The notes under the pieces are model-generated. The model made no database searches, was not told the DNA's origin, and saw nothing but the letters and a program-made list of their open reading frames with translations. A stretch of DNA of 25,931 bases, from positions 1 to 25,931 of the forward strand of contig CAZTUL010000033.1 of NCBI GenBank assembly GCA_964616275.1, in the 5' to 3' direction. The stretch comes from CAYZJV01 sp964616275. GTDB lineage: Bacteria; Spirochaetota; Spirochaetia; Sphaerochaetales; Sphaerochaetaceae. Shown here piece after piece: positions 15,237 to 22,544 of this stretch. The position numbers were made by a program, and so were the translations under genes. Positions within the stretch are counted from its first letter, which is position 1. Each line of letters begins with the position of its first letter.

Positions 15237-17105
15237 TTACCTGCCAAGCAAGGTGTTGAGCCTTTTTACGAAGTCTGCAGGATTCTTGAGCATAACACCT
15301 TCATTCAGCAAGGCCTGATCGAGGAGTACTTGAGAAAGGTCGGAAACGTATGTTTCATCCTCTGAATCTGCGATTTTCCTGACAACAGGACTATCTACAT
15401 TGATTTCTAAGATAGGGGTACTTTCGGGCATATTGCCGGATTGTCCCATAGATTTGAGGATTTGCTGCATCTGAACCGACATATCATCATCATCAACAAC
15501 CACCACCGCAGGAGCATCTGAGAGACGGGTAGAAACCACAACATCTTTAACCTGATCTCCAAGGGCCTTTTTGATTTTCTTTACAACATCCTTGCCCTCT
15601 TTCTTCTTCTTTTTACTCTCTTCCTTATCTAATTCATCAACTGCTCCAGATTTGTTGATTGCCTTGAGTGGAAGTTCTGCATAGGTGCCTATAGATGGAA
15701 CCACAATATCATCAATGTCGTCAGTCATGAGCAAGACTTCAATTCCCTTCTTCTTATAGGCTTCCAAGAGAGGTGAACGACGAATTGTCTCCTCATTTCC
15801 TCCTGCAAGGTAGTAGATGGTCTTCTGATCCTCTTTCATCCGCTCCTTGTATGCTGCAAGGCTGGTATAGCCTTCGACCTCCGAACTCTTGAACCGAACC
15901 AGCTCAAGAAGAGCCTCTCGATTTACGTAGTCACTGTAGAGACCTTCTTTTAAAGGTCGATTGAACTGCTCAACAATCTTGCTATAGAGTTCAACATTCT
16001 GTTCAGCAACCTTTTTAAGTTCACCGAGTATCTTCTTTACAGAGGCATTGCGGATGTTGCTCATAACTCGGTTCTGCTGAAGAATTTCACGACTCACATT
16101 GAGTGGCAGGTCTTCACTGTCAATCACTCCTCGTACAAAACGAAGATAGGTCGGAAGAAGCTCTTTTTCATCGTCTGTTATGTAGACACGTTTCACATAG
16201 AGCTTTACTCCTGGTTTATAGTCAGCATGATAGAGATCAAATGGTGCCTTAGCAGGAATGTAGAAGAGTGTTGTGTAATTGTTCACTCCCTCTGCTTGTG
16301 TGTGCAAATAGAGAAGTGGATCTTCAGTGTCATGCGAGGTATTCTTATAGAATTCGTTATAGTCCTCTGCGGTAAGCTCGCTCTTACTTCTTCGCCAGAG
16401 TGCTGCAGCGCTGTTAATCTTTTCTACCTTATGAGTGCTTCCTTTCTTTTTGCCTTTGTCGTCATATTCATCTTGATCATATTCAAGATAAATTGGGACA
16501 GCAATGTGATCAGAATACCGTTTTACGAGTCGCTCGAGTGTCCATCGATTTGCATACTCGTACCCCTCTTCATTGAGATAGAGGGTAATTGTTGTCCCCT
16601 GAGTATCACGCTCTGACTCTTCCAGGGTAAAAGAACCTTTACCGGTTGATGACCACTTCCATACTTCATCGCTTCCTGCTTTTTTACTTATCACTTCCAC
16701 CTTTTCGGCTACCATGAAACTACTATAGAACCCAACACCAAATTGACCGATTAGATTTGAATCTTTTTTCTGATCTTCGGTGAGGTTCTTTAAGAATTTC
16801 TTGGTCCCGGAGCGAGCAATGGTTCCAAGGTCGTCGGCTAAATCATCGTGCCCCATTCCAATACCGTTGTCGCTTATTACAAGCACCTTCTTATCGTCGT
16901 TATCTTCGAAAAAGATATCAATACGAGGGTCAAGCTTCAGAGCCTTGAAAGCCGGGTCGGTCAGGGTGAGATACTTAAGTTTATCCAATGCATCTGATGC
17001 ATTACTGATAAGTTCACGCAAGAATATCTCTTTGTGTGAGTAGAGAGAGTGAATGATAAGATGTAATAGTTCAGACACTTCCGTTTTGAATTTTTTCTGT
17101 TCCAT
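15237..17105 (-). CDS. htpG: molecular chaperone HtpG (Hsp90)
   Basis: ATP-dependent cytoplasmic chaperone of 622 residues. The N-terminal GHKL ATPase has RELISNASDALDKLKYL near 29-45, DNGIGM near 80-85 and GQFGVGFYSSFMVA near 120-133. The middle domain includes the catalytic-arginine region NVSREILQQNRVM near 340. A lysine-rich stretch (KEESKKKKKEGKD near 490) precedes the C-terminal dimerisation domain. The start has GGAGG in front. A promoter with -35 TTGCCG and -10 TATGTT lies 33 bases upstream, back to back with the ROK gene promoter. No CIRCE element is visible. Confidence 0.98.
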   Translation of the reverse strand: MEQKKFKTEVSELLHLIIHSLYSHKEIFLRELISNASDALDKLKYLTLTDPAFKALKLDPRIDIFFEDNDDKKVLVISDNGIGMGHDDLADDLGTIARSGTKKFLKNLTEDQKKDSNLIGQFGVGFYSSFMVAEKVEVISKKAGSDEVWKWSSTGKGSFTLEESERDTQGTTITLYLNEEGYEYANRWTLERLVKRYSDHIAVPIYLEYDQDEYDDKGKKKGSTHKVEKINSAAALWRRSKSELTAEDYNEFYKNTSHDTEDPLLYLHTQAEGVNNYTTLFYIPAKAPFDLYHADYKPGVKLYVKRVYITDDEKELLPTYLRFVRGVIDSEDLPLNVSREILQQNRVMSNIRNASVKKILGELKKVAEQNVELYSKIVEQFNRPLKEGLYSDYVNREALLELVRFKSSEVEGYTSLAAYKERMKEDQKTIYYLAGGNEETIRRSPLLEAYKKKGIEVLLMTDDIDDIVVPSIGTYAELPLKAINKSGAVDELDKEESKKKKKEGKDVVKKIKKALGDQVKDVVVSTRLSDAPAVVVVDDDDMSVQMQQILKSMGQSGNMPESTPILEINVDSPVVRKIADSEDETYVSDLSQVLLDQALLNEGVMLKNPADFVKRLNTLLGR

Positions 17106-17137
17106 GTGTTCCTCCGAATCGTGTGTATACCAGAGAT

Positions 17138-17166
17138 AACATAGTGAATTTTTTGTCCAACGGCAA
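17138..17166 (-). promoter_or_regulatory. htpG promoter
   Basis: On the - strand: TTGCCG (17166-17161), 17-base spacer, TATGTT (17143-17138). The transcript would start near 17131, giving a leader of about 25 bases with GGAGG at 17111-17115. Confidence 0.5.
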
Positions 17167-17174
17167 CGTTCTGA

Positions 17175-17203
17175 TTAACATTTACACACTTCTGGGCTAT
17201 GCT
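17175..17203 (+). promoter_or_regulatory. ROK regulator promoter, leaderless layout
   Basis: TTAACA (17175-17180), 17-base spacer, TATGCT (17198-17203), then five bases (gaggt) to the ATG at 17209. Its -35 is eight bases from the divergent htpG -35, so a protein bound here would affect both. Confidence 0.6.
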
Positions 17204-17208
17204 GAGGT

Positions 17209-18369
17209 ATGCGATTTACTCAACCAACTGCAGCTCGGCAACTCAATCGTCTCAGAATTCTCAATCTTCTCTCACAGCATGAGGGACTGAGCCGTGCTGA
17301 TGTATCTCGCCTGCTCGGATTGAACAAGGTCAGTACGGGAGAGATTGTTGATATACTCATACACGAGGGAATGATTGGAGAGACTGGTCCCAGAACCACC
17401 ACTGCTGGACGTCGTCCAGTAGCCCTAGAGTTGAACAAAGATTGCAAGATGGTGATGGCTGTAGATGTGGGAACGAGAAATACTTCTGTGGCTTTAGTGA
17501 ATCTTGCCGGAGAGATGCTTCGGTATGAACGTTTCCCTACTGCGCAGGAACCTACTCCGGAGCAAATGGCAGCAACGATTATTCAGGCAATCACCAAGTT
17601 TTTTTCTCGCATGAAAGATCCTTCCTTAGTGAGCGGGATGGCAGTTTCGATTCCTGGTGTTGTAGAACCGGCGACAGGATCGGTACTTCATGCACCCGAT
17701 TGGGGATGGGAGTCGGTTCCTCTTGCGTATGCCTTAAAAAAGCACCTCCCCTTTCCGGTTCTTGTTGAAAACAATGTGCGTTCTATGGTATTCGGTGAAC
17801 GATGGTTTGCTGAGATTTCTCCAGAAACAACCTACTTCTATGTGAATTGGGGAGAACATATTGGTGCTGCGTGGCTTGCTGGAGGAAAGATTATCTCACA
17901 GGATTGTCAATTCGGTCATATTCCGGTAGCACAGACAGGTGTATGTCGTTGTTCCGCTGTCGGGTGTTTAGAAACGCAAGCGGCAGGATGGGCTTTAATT
18001 GAGAACTATCCAGAGGTAACTTCAGTAAAACAACTCTGTTCTATGGCAGAATCTGAAAGTGTTATTGACGGAGAGTTGCTGCAGGCTGCAGAATCGTTGG
18101 CTCAGGGACTTATTTTTGCTGGAGCTCTACTAAGACCGGATAAGATTATTATTGGTGGCGGGATTGCTGCACTTCCTGACCGATACTTTTCTGCATTGGT
18201 AAAGACCTTTAACCGAAAAGCCTCCCCATTAATAAGCAAAAAAACGACCATTGAACGCTCACAACTTGGGGAACGAGCAGGCATACTAGGAACCGCAGCT
18301 ATGGCTTTGGATGAATTCGTTTTCAAGAGATCTTTGCTGGACCAGTTGAAACACCACCAAAAATCCTAA
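17209..18369 (+). CDS. ROK family transcriptional regulator (NagC/XylR/Mlc type)
   Basis: Sugar-responsive DNA-binding repressor of 386 residues. The N-terminal winged helix-turn-helix (about 10-70) reads RILNLLSQHEGLSRADVSRL then LGLNKVSTGEIVDILI. The ROK domain follows: AVDVGTRNTSVALVNLAG near 84-101, VENNVRSMVFGERWF near 187-201, and the zinc signature GHIPVAQTGVCRCSAVGCLE near 238-257 with His and three Cys. The glycine-rich IIIGGGIAALP is near 310. Known members sense N-acetylglucosamine, xylose or glucose; the ligand here is not evident because no sugar operon adjoins it. The ATG sits where transcription from its promoter would begin. Confidence 0.92.
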   Translation: MRFTQPTAARQLNRLRILNLLSQHEGLSRADVSRLLGLNKVSTGEIVDILIHEGMIGETGPRTTTAGRRPVALELNKDCKMVMAVDVGTRNTSVALVNLAGEMLRYERFPTAQEPTPEQMAATIIQAITKFFSRMKDPSLVSGMAVSIPGVVEPATGSVLHAPDWGWESVPLAYALKKHLPFPVLVENNVRSMVFGERWFAEISPETTYFYVNWGEHIGAAWLAGGKIISQDCQFGHIPVAQTGVCRCSAVGCLETQAAGWALIENYPEVTSVKQLCSMAESESVIDGELLQAAESLAQGLIFAGALLRPDKIIIGGGIAALPDRYFSALVKTFNRKASPLISKKTTIERSQLGERAGILGTAAMALDEFVFKRSLLDQLKHHQKS

Positions 18370-18489
18370 CCACTCCTCATACCATATCGGTACTCTGAGA
18401 TAAATGAATGGTATGCAAGCAAGCTTTCGTTTCCGGCACTCTCTCGGTAACGGTCCAATAGGGATTGTTCCGCTACCCTCGCTTCGTTG

Positions 18490-18603
18490 GGAAATAAAAA
18501 CCGCCTCCCCTTGGGGGAAAGCGGCACCTCCTTCAGAGCATAAGGTGCGACCTTATGTCCATGCCTCCTTGTACAGCTTCCGCTCTGCACAAGAGCAACT
18601 ACA
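18490..18603 (-). ncRNA. candidate small RNA with three stem-loops
   Basis: Read on the - strand, a promoter-like pair (18638-18610) is followed by three stem-loops. The first is 9 bp with one G-U pair (18593-18568, loop agcggaag). The second is a perfect 8 bp (18557-18539, loop cgc). The third is a GC-rich terminator (18524-18501) with TTTTTATTT. Single-stranded linkers carry two AAGGAGG segments, and the loop of stem 1 carries GGA, features also seen in RNAs that bind CsrA or mimic ribosome-binding sites. The length is about 110 bases. Weak open frames overlap it on both strands but resemble no protein I know. The structure is seen directly; expression and function are not known. Confidence 0.5.
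18492..18524 (-). terminator. Rho-independent terminator of the candidate small RNA
   Basis: On the - strand CCGCTTTCCCC pairs with GGGGAGGCGG, with one bulge and a short loop, followed by TTTTTATTT. Confidence 0.65.
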
Positions 18604-18609
18604 AGGTTG

Positions 18610-18638
18610 ATTATTACACGGAATTGTCTACTTGAAAA
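18610..18638 (-). promoter_or_regulatory. promoter of the candidate small RNA
   Basis: On the - strand: TTTTCA (18638-18633), 17-base spacer, AATAAT (18615-18610) with extended TGt at 18618-18616. Transcription would begin near 18603. Confidence 0.4.
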
Positions 18639-18670
18639 GAAAAATTTTTTGACTGGTGGTTGGTAATTTT

Positions 18671-19219
18671 TTAGTTTTCTGTGATAAGAGAGACAACAAT
18701 ATAGGCGATATAATCATCTGAGGCAGCTGCTCTAAATGCAGATTCAGCCCCATTGTCGGTAAACCGAACTGAGAATATTCTGCTGTCAATATTAAGACCA
18801 AGTGAAATGGTAACTTGGGAGATGTCTTCGTTCTCTTTGAGAGTTCTCTCTGTTGACCCGTCTGGTCGTTCAAGAACTACAAATTCAATAGTGTCATTTA
18901 TGGAATCATTGGTATTCTCCATTGCACTGTAAGTATATTGAATGGTATATGAAAGCTCTTCTATGGGAGGATTATCTACCCTAAGCGTCCACTGACCAAT
19001 ATCGACCCCTAGCCCAGTTGGCAGTAAGTCTACATTGGTAAGAAGATTAAAGGATTCTTCGGTGATAGGGTTTACAGAAAAATAGAGACCGGGTTGTATA
19101 TAGCCTCTGAACGTAAGCGTACCAGAATCGAGAACGGTAGGCTCACTTCCCTCTGCAGCCAACATGGAAGGGAAGAGAATAATTAGTGCTGTTAATACAA
19201 TACAGACCCACCGTTTCAT
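18671..19219 (-). CDS. small secreted beta-rich protein, paralogue 1
   Basis: A 182-residue exported protein of unknown function. A Sec signal peptide (MKRWVCIVLTALIILFPSMLA, about 1-21) is followed by a chain of short beta strands without cysteines. Shared landmarks with the next gene are G-x-L-T-x-x-G-x-I-x-P-G just after the signal peptide, IGQWTLRVDN, YTIQYTY, NDTIEFVVLE, and a final strand (YIAYIVVSLI) ending at the C terminus. The ATG at 19219 is preferred to a GTG six codons upstream because AGGA lies before it and the signal peptide then starts normally. A terminator of the upstream paralogue stands before it and no clear promoter of its own is seen, so read-through may express it. 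Confidence 0.75.
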   Translation of the reverse strand: MKRWVCIVLTALIILFPSMLAAEGSEPTVLDSGTLTFRGYIQPGLYFSVNPITEESFNLLTNVDLLPTGLGVDIGQWTLRVDNPPIEELSYTIQYTYSAMENTNDSINDTIEFVVLERPDGSTERTLKENEDISQVTISLGLNIDSRIFSVRFTDNGAESAFRAAASDDYIAYIVVSLITEN

Positions 19220-19255
19220 ATAGTATTTTTCCTTCACATCGTATTCGGATAAGAC

Positions 19256-19275
19256 AAAGCACCCCGTAGGGTGCT
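19256..19275 (-). terminator. terminator between paralogues 2 and 1
   Basis: On the - strand AGCACCC, loop tacg, GGGTGCT, followed by TTGTCTT. It is short and the T-run is imperfect, so partial read-through into the downstream paralogue is likely. Confidence 0.6.
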
Positions 19276-19286
19276 CTGTTCTTTTA

Positions 19287-19313
19287 TTAACAACATAATC
19301 AAATTGTTGTTAA
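19287..19313. repeat. perfect 9-bp inverted repeat over a stop codon
   Basis: TTAACAACA, 9-base loop, TGTTGTTAA. It includes the stop codon of the 19299-19817 gene and precedes the terminator hairpin, and may protect the 3' end of the message. Confidence 0.45.
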
Positions 19314-19817
19314 GGTAATCGTGATAGTGTCTTCGTAGTTACCAGAAGGAGCTCCAGTAGCAGAAGTTACACCAGCTGCAGTCAACCGGAAGCCTAAATT
19401 TCGTCCATCATCATAGTTTCCTGCGGTAGATGTGAATTCAGTTGTATCTGAAGTTGTGGCCAAGACTGTTCCACCAGTACTTGCTCCTTCAGCATACTCT
19501 AAGAGCTCATATTCAATAGTATTACTAGCTCCAAGTAGACCATCATATTCATAGGTAACGGTATAATCTTTTGAAAGCTGATTAACAGCAGTGAAAACCC
19601 AACTACCAATAATGTAGCCATCACTTGTTGGGCTGACAGCAGAAGAAAGCAAATCTACTCTTTCTGTGACTAACTGATCCTGAACCACCTGGAATTGTGT
19701 TTCGCCTGGGAGTATTTTTCCATAAACAGTAAGATCACCGTTTCCTACAGTTGTAAGGGCGAATGCAGAACTACTTACTAGAAGAATTAAAGCCAGAACT
19801 ATCATTAACTTTTTCAT
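19299..19817 (-). CDS. small secreted beta-rich protein, paralogue 2
   Basis: A 172-residue exported protein of unknown function. The signal peptide (MKKLMIVLALILLVSSSAFA) has a clean AxA-type site. The mature part is rich in Thr, Ser, Gly and Tyr, with predicted beta strands and no cysteine. Landmarks shared with paralogue 1 are NGDLTVYGKILPG, IGSWVFTAVN, YTVTYEYD, SNTIEYELLE, and a C-terminal strand NYEDTITITLTTI. The last strand resembles the end of spore-coat-U or pilin-like beta-sandwich domains, but that comparison is inference and no usher or chaperone gene is in the window. GAGAGG lies before the ATG. It has a strong promoter of the shared type and AT-rich DNA upstream. Confidence 0.78.
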   Translation of the reverse strand: MKKLMIVLALILLVSSSAFALTTVGNGDLTVYGKILPGETQFQVVQDQLVTERVDLLSSAVSPTSDGYIIGSWVFTAVNQLSKDYTVTYEYDGLLGASNTIEYELLEYAEGASTGGTVLATTSDTTEFTSTAGNYDDGRNLGFRLTAAGVTSATGAPSGNYEDTITITLTTI

Positions 19818-19852
19818 ATAGATACCTCTCTTACAGTATTCACTGTACGTAT

Positions 19853-19881
19853 AATGTAGTACTGGTTATAACTTATGTCAA
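19853..19881 (-). promoter_or_regulatory. shared-type promoter of paralogue 2
   Basis: On the - strand: TTGACA (19881-19876) inside the conserved block TTGACATAAGT, 17-base spacer, TACATT (19858-19853). The leader is about 29 bases. Confidence 0.72.
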
Positions 19882-20132
19882 TAGCATTCATATAAAAATC
19901 AAATATTTTTTTGTATTAATTGTTAATTATTTTTATTTATATATTTCATAATGTTTTATTAAATACGAAATCAGCTTCATCATATGTCACCTGAGGTAAT
20001 TCCTCGGGTATTATCATGGTACCAATAGAAATCAAAGAGGCATAAATCCCAGAAAAGGGGCTCTCCCTGTGACACGAGATATCCAATTTTTGATGTATAT
20101 GACATGCAGCATGTCGTTGATGCGTATAATAT
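19882..20132. other. AT-rich upstream tract and palindromes, no gene
   Basis: 19882-19970 is almost entirely A and T, with several T and A tracts, and directly abuts the -35 block of paralogue 2, as expected for an UP element or curved DNA. Further on are a hairpin ACCTGAGG-taatt-CCTCGGGT (19989-20009, one T-G pair) and a perfect palindrome GACATGC-a-GCATGTC (20101-20115), 18 bases beyond the stop of paralogue 3. No coding sequence is evident. Confidence 0.6.
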
Positions 20133-20678
20133 TTACTGAGCTTCCAGAATCAACTGCAGTGTAGTCTGATAGGCAGAGTATGGAGGATAGCTCTGTGAAT
20201 CTACTCGCTGAATATAGAGGGGTCCCTCATTAATGTCAGAGGAGTAGGTACCGTTAGTCTTAACCAATGAGGTGAATTCATCATTATGATACACCCAAGT
20301 AGTCCCATTGCTCACACGGTATGGAATACGATAATCGATAGTTCCAATGGTTGCATTAAATGTTCCAATAACTTCACCGCCGAAGGTAACTGAGTAATCT
20401 TGAGGATGGTTCAATCGAAGAATAAGTTGAGATGAGCTATTTGAGGAGACTGACCATCGGCCAGCTTCAACACCAGGAAGACCAACTTCAACAAGAATAT
20501 CCCCCTCATCCAGTCGAACTCCGTTCGGCGCGACATCGAAATACCCGGTGAGACCGAAGATCGATTTCGGAGCAACCACCCCATTGATCAGGAGCGAGGA
20601 AGATCCGACCGCTTCAGCCATGAGCACAGAGGGAAGGAACATAATGAGTAGTACGATGTATAGGAATGCCTTCTTCAT
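20133..20678 (-). CDS. small secreted beta-rich protein, paralogue 3
   Basis: A 181-residue exported protein of unknown function. A signal peptide (about 1-21, ending PSVLMA) is followed by SSSLLINGVVAPK, which matches the G-x-L-x-x-x-G-x-I-x-P region of paralogues 1 and 2. Other shared positions are AGRWSVSSN, IDYRIPYRV and a C-terminal strand (YQTTLQLIL) that runs to the end. There are several Asn-Gly-Thr/Ser turns and no cysteine. The start has GGAG seven bases upstream. The gene is monocistronic by its context: a shared-type promoter lies just upstream, and more than 250 bases separate its stop from the promoter of paralogue 2. Its job at the cell surface or in the periplasm is unknown. 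Confidence 0.75.
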   Translation of the reverse strand: MKKAFLYIVLLIMFLPSVLMAEAVGSSSLLINGVVAPKSIFGLTGYFDVAPNGVRLDEGDILVEVGLPGVEAGRWSVSSNSSSQLILRLNHPQDYSVTFGGEVIGTFNATIGTIDYRIPYRVSNGTTWVYHNDEFTSLVKTNGTYSSDINEGPLYIQRVDSQSYPPYSAYQTTLQLILEAQ

Positions 20679-20707
20679 GTTTTGCTCCAGCCCACGCCTT
20701 TGATTCC

Positions 20708-20736
20708 AGTGTAATAAGGCCGAACACTTATGTCAA
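20708..20736 (-). promoter_or_regulatory. shared-type promoter of paralogue 3
   Basis: On the - strand: TTGACA (20736-20731) within TTGACATAAGT, 17-base spacer, TACACT (20713-20708). The leader is about 23 bases. Confidence 0.72.
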
Positions 20737-21542
20737 CAGTCAAGATAAAACTAATTCATTATTATTATCGTTCTTCAGAAATTTATCTCTTTTTTCTTTA
20801 TTGATAACTATTTATATCATCATGAAGAGAAATAAAGATAGAACATAAGTTGAAGTACATCATGAAGAAAAGCCTATGATCAAAAACTTTGTCGCATGTA
20901 TCGTATAAACCATGATGGAGGCAATCGATGGAGATGTGTCTCCGAAGCGCGGTCCGCCATTTCCAGAAGTGTCTACTTTAACGCAACCACATCACAACAA
21001 AAAGAAGAAGTGCCCGCTGCCGGACACCTCCTCTGTGTGGATACTGTGGATTCCTTACCTGGTACCTGTTTTCCCGAAACCTCTCATTCCTTGCCTTCTT
21101 TGGGGCTTTTCTGTGGATTTCGTGGAAATCCTACCTGGTACCCATCCTTATGAATTTGTGATTCTCAGTCTTCCCCCATCGAAGGGTTATCCAAGAAACA
21201 CATCCAAAGGTTCCCAACCCCGTCACTTAAAATCGAAAGGATGCAATCCTAGGAGGTACGCAATCGAACGAATAAGACTTCACCTTCGTCATATAACGAT
21301 GCATCGAACATGAGGACTACGAAAAAACCCTCCTCAACAGAACCTATCTGCACGGGACTTGTGTATAGGTGATCAGTATCACCAATGCACAGAAGCAATA
21401 TAGAAGCTCAATTCAGAATTAGAATATTGAGAAGTACTTGTTTCTCGTCCTGGTAAATTGCTGATGTTGCCCCCATCAAGTTCTTCATGTATCCAGACTC
21501 CATGCTCAACCAAGTTCAACTCACTTCTAATGTCTAAACGTA
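20737..21542. other. long intergenic block with no recognised gene
   Basis: 20737-20845 is the AT-rich tract upstream of the paralogue 3 promoter. 20850-21540 has a more balanced composition, unlike the other spacers in this region. Open frames here on either strand (for example 20912-21313 on +) have no Shine-Dalgarno sequence, odd composition rich in Pro, Lys and His, and resemble nothing I know. Visible structure: an imperfect 21-base direct repeat ending TACCTGGTACC (21046-21066 and 21122-21142), and the inverted repeat GGTGAT-cagt-ATCACC near 21369-21384. It may be a decayed gene or insertion scar. Confidence 0.4.
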
Positions 21543-21573
21543 GAAAGAGTGTCCTTTTAAGGGACACCCTTTC
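21543..21573 (-). terminator. probable terminator of the 21624-22208 gene
   Basis: On the - strand GAAAGGGTGTCC, 7-base loop, GGACACTCTTTC: a 12-bp stem with one G-T pair. It lies 50 bases after the stop. The T-run is interrupted, so efficiency is uncertain. Confidence 0.55.
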
Positions 21574-21623
21574 CATTTAATCTTTAGCAACTGTTACAGC
21601 CGCTATTTCTTTACCCTCTGTTG

Positions 21624-22208
21624 TTAATTTACAGTAATCGAAGCTTTAACCCAACCTGAGTATATATCACCTTCTGCTGTTTGCGGCAAACCATAGGCCA
21701 AATTGTCAGAACCATTAAACGTTACACCCAAACTATAAGTTGCCCACTTCGGCCCATTAGTCGCAGCAGTTTGGTTAAGAAGGTTTCCTGAAGCCTCAGC
21801 GATTTCATCTGTTCCAACAGTACTACCTGCTAAGAAATTAATTGTTAGCGAACCTTCCCCGATAGTTCCAGCATCTTTTGTTGCACTAAGAGAATAAGGA
21901 ACATAAGTACCTCCTGGGCCAACGAGAGGAAAAGTAGTTAACGTAACATTCACCGCTGTTCTAGCATTAGTAGCAAAGGCGTAATTACCAACAGATTGAG
22001 CTACATCAATTTCCATATCCAAATCGTCAACAGTCTGGTCTTCAAAAATAGCACTAAAAACCTGCCCAAAGTTAGTATAAGATGTTCCAATATAGAAACC
22101 ATGATTTGTCTTAACCCCCATTGTAGATTCAAGAACTATCTGGGGATTATCACCAAACGCCGTTCCGGCCACGAGAAGCACCAACAAGATTGCAATCGCC
22201 TTTTTCAT
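21624..22208 (-). CDS. small secreted beta-rich protein, divergent fourth member
   Basis: A 194-residue exported protein of unknown function. The signal peptide (MKKAIAILLVLLVAGTAFG) is followed by a Thr/Asn/Gly-rich chain with alternating hydrophobic strands, such as AVNVTLTTFPL and YSLSATKD, and a C-terminal strand SGWVKASITVN. It does not align clearly with the other three but has the same size class, export signal, lack of cysteine, terminal beta strand and promoter design. The start at 22208 is supported by AAAGGAG seven bases upstream; an in-frame start at 22301 would bury the signal peptide. A pilin-like or spore-coat-U-like beta sandwich is possible but not proven. Confidence 0.75.
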   Translation of the reverse strand: MKKAIAILLVLLVAGTAFGDNPQIVLESTMGVKTNHGFYIGTSYTNFGQVFSAIFEDQTVDDLDMEIDVAQSVGNYAFATNARTAVNVTLTTFPLVGPGGTYVPYSLSATKDAGTIGEGSLTINFLAGSTVGTDEIAEASGNLLNQTAATNGPKWATYSLGVTFNGSDNLAYGLPQTAEGDIYSGWVKASITVN

Positions 22209-22283
22209 TCTATAACTCCTTTCTTGACCTTCAGGGTCATTTCTATTCAATTTCATTTCCACCATTTCTTGGTGTATGCCCAT

Positions 22284-22312
22284 ACAATACTGCAACTCCA
22301 AACTTATGTCAA
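22284..22312 (-). promoter_or_regulatory. shared-type promoter of the fourth secreted-protein gene
   Basis: On the - strand: TTGACA (22312-22307) within TTGACATAAGT, 17-base spacer, TATTGT (22289-22284). The leader is about 70 bases. Upstream, 22320-22400 is extremely AT-rich, with long A and T tracts. Confidence 0.7.
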
Positions 22313-22410
22313 TAGAGAGAAGAAAAAAATGTTGAATTTTTTTATAAATTTTTTCAAAAATTTTTAATATATTATATTATATATATTTATTATTCTTTCA
22401 CTCATCTCAT

Positions 22411-22419
22411 CTTATGACA
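22411..22419. promoter_or_regulatory. isolated TGTCATAAG motif
   Basis: On the - strand TGTCATAAG, one base different from the core TGACATAAG of the shared -35 block. It lies about 100 bases upstream of the fourth gene's promoter, outside any obvious promoter. Confidence 0.4.
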
Positions 22420-22485
22420 TTTTAATGCATTTTCCTGTTATTGTTTCTGTAAGTAAGTACATTTGAACTTTATATATAAGGCATT

Positions 22486-22514
22486 TTACTATGAATTCCA
22501 GCATCTTATGTCAA
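22486..22514 (-). promoter_or_regulatory. second shared-type promoter-like site
   Basis: On the - strand: TTGACATAAG from 22514, with 17 bases to TAGTAA (22491-22486). It has the same -35 block and spacing as the secreted-protein promoters, but the -10 is poor. It could give the 22208 gene a long leader or drive a short RNA. No small gene follows. Confidence 0.35.
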
Positions 22515-22544
22515 AGGATTTTGCTAACATCTGACACACCTTGT

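Noticed and set aside
18366..18610. Overlapping open frames on both strands (74 and 68 codons)
   Set aside because: They resemble no protein, run through a terminator and hairpins, and the region is better explained as a small-RNA candidate.
19989..20009. Hairpin ACCTGAGG-taatt-CCTCGGGT as a terminator
   Set aside because: No T-run follows on either strand; recorded only as a structure in the intergenic note.
20896..21313. Two overlapping + strand open frames of 85 and 133 codons
   Set aside because: No ribosome-binding site, odd composition and no recognisable motif; not supported as genes.
21379..21576. 65-codon frame on the - strand
   Set aside because: It begins inside the terminator hairpin of the neighbouring gene, has no ribosome-binding site and no family resemblance.
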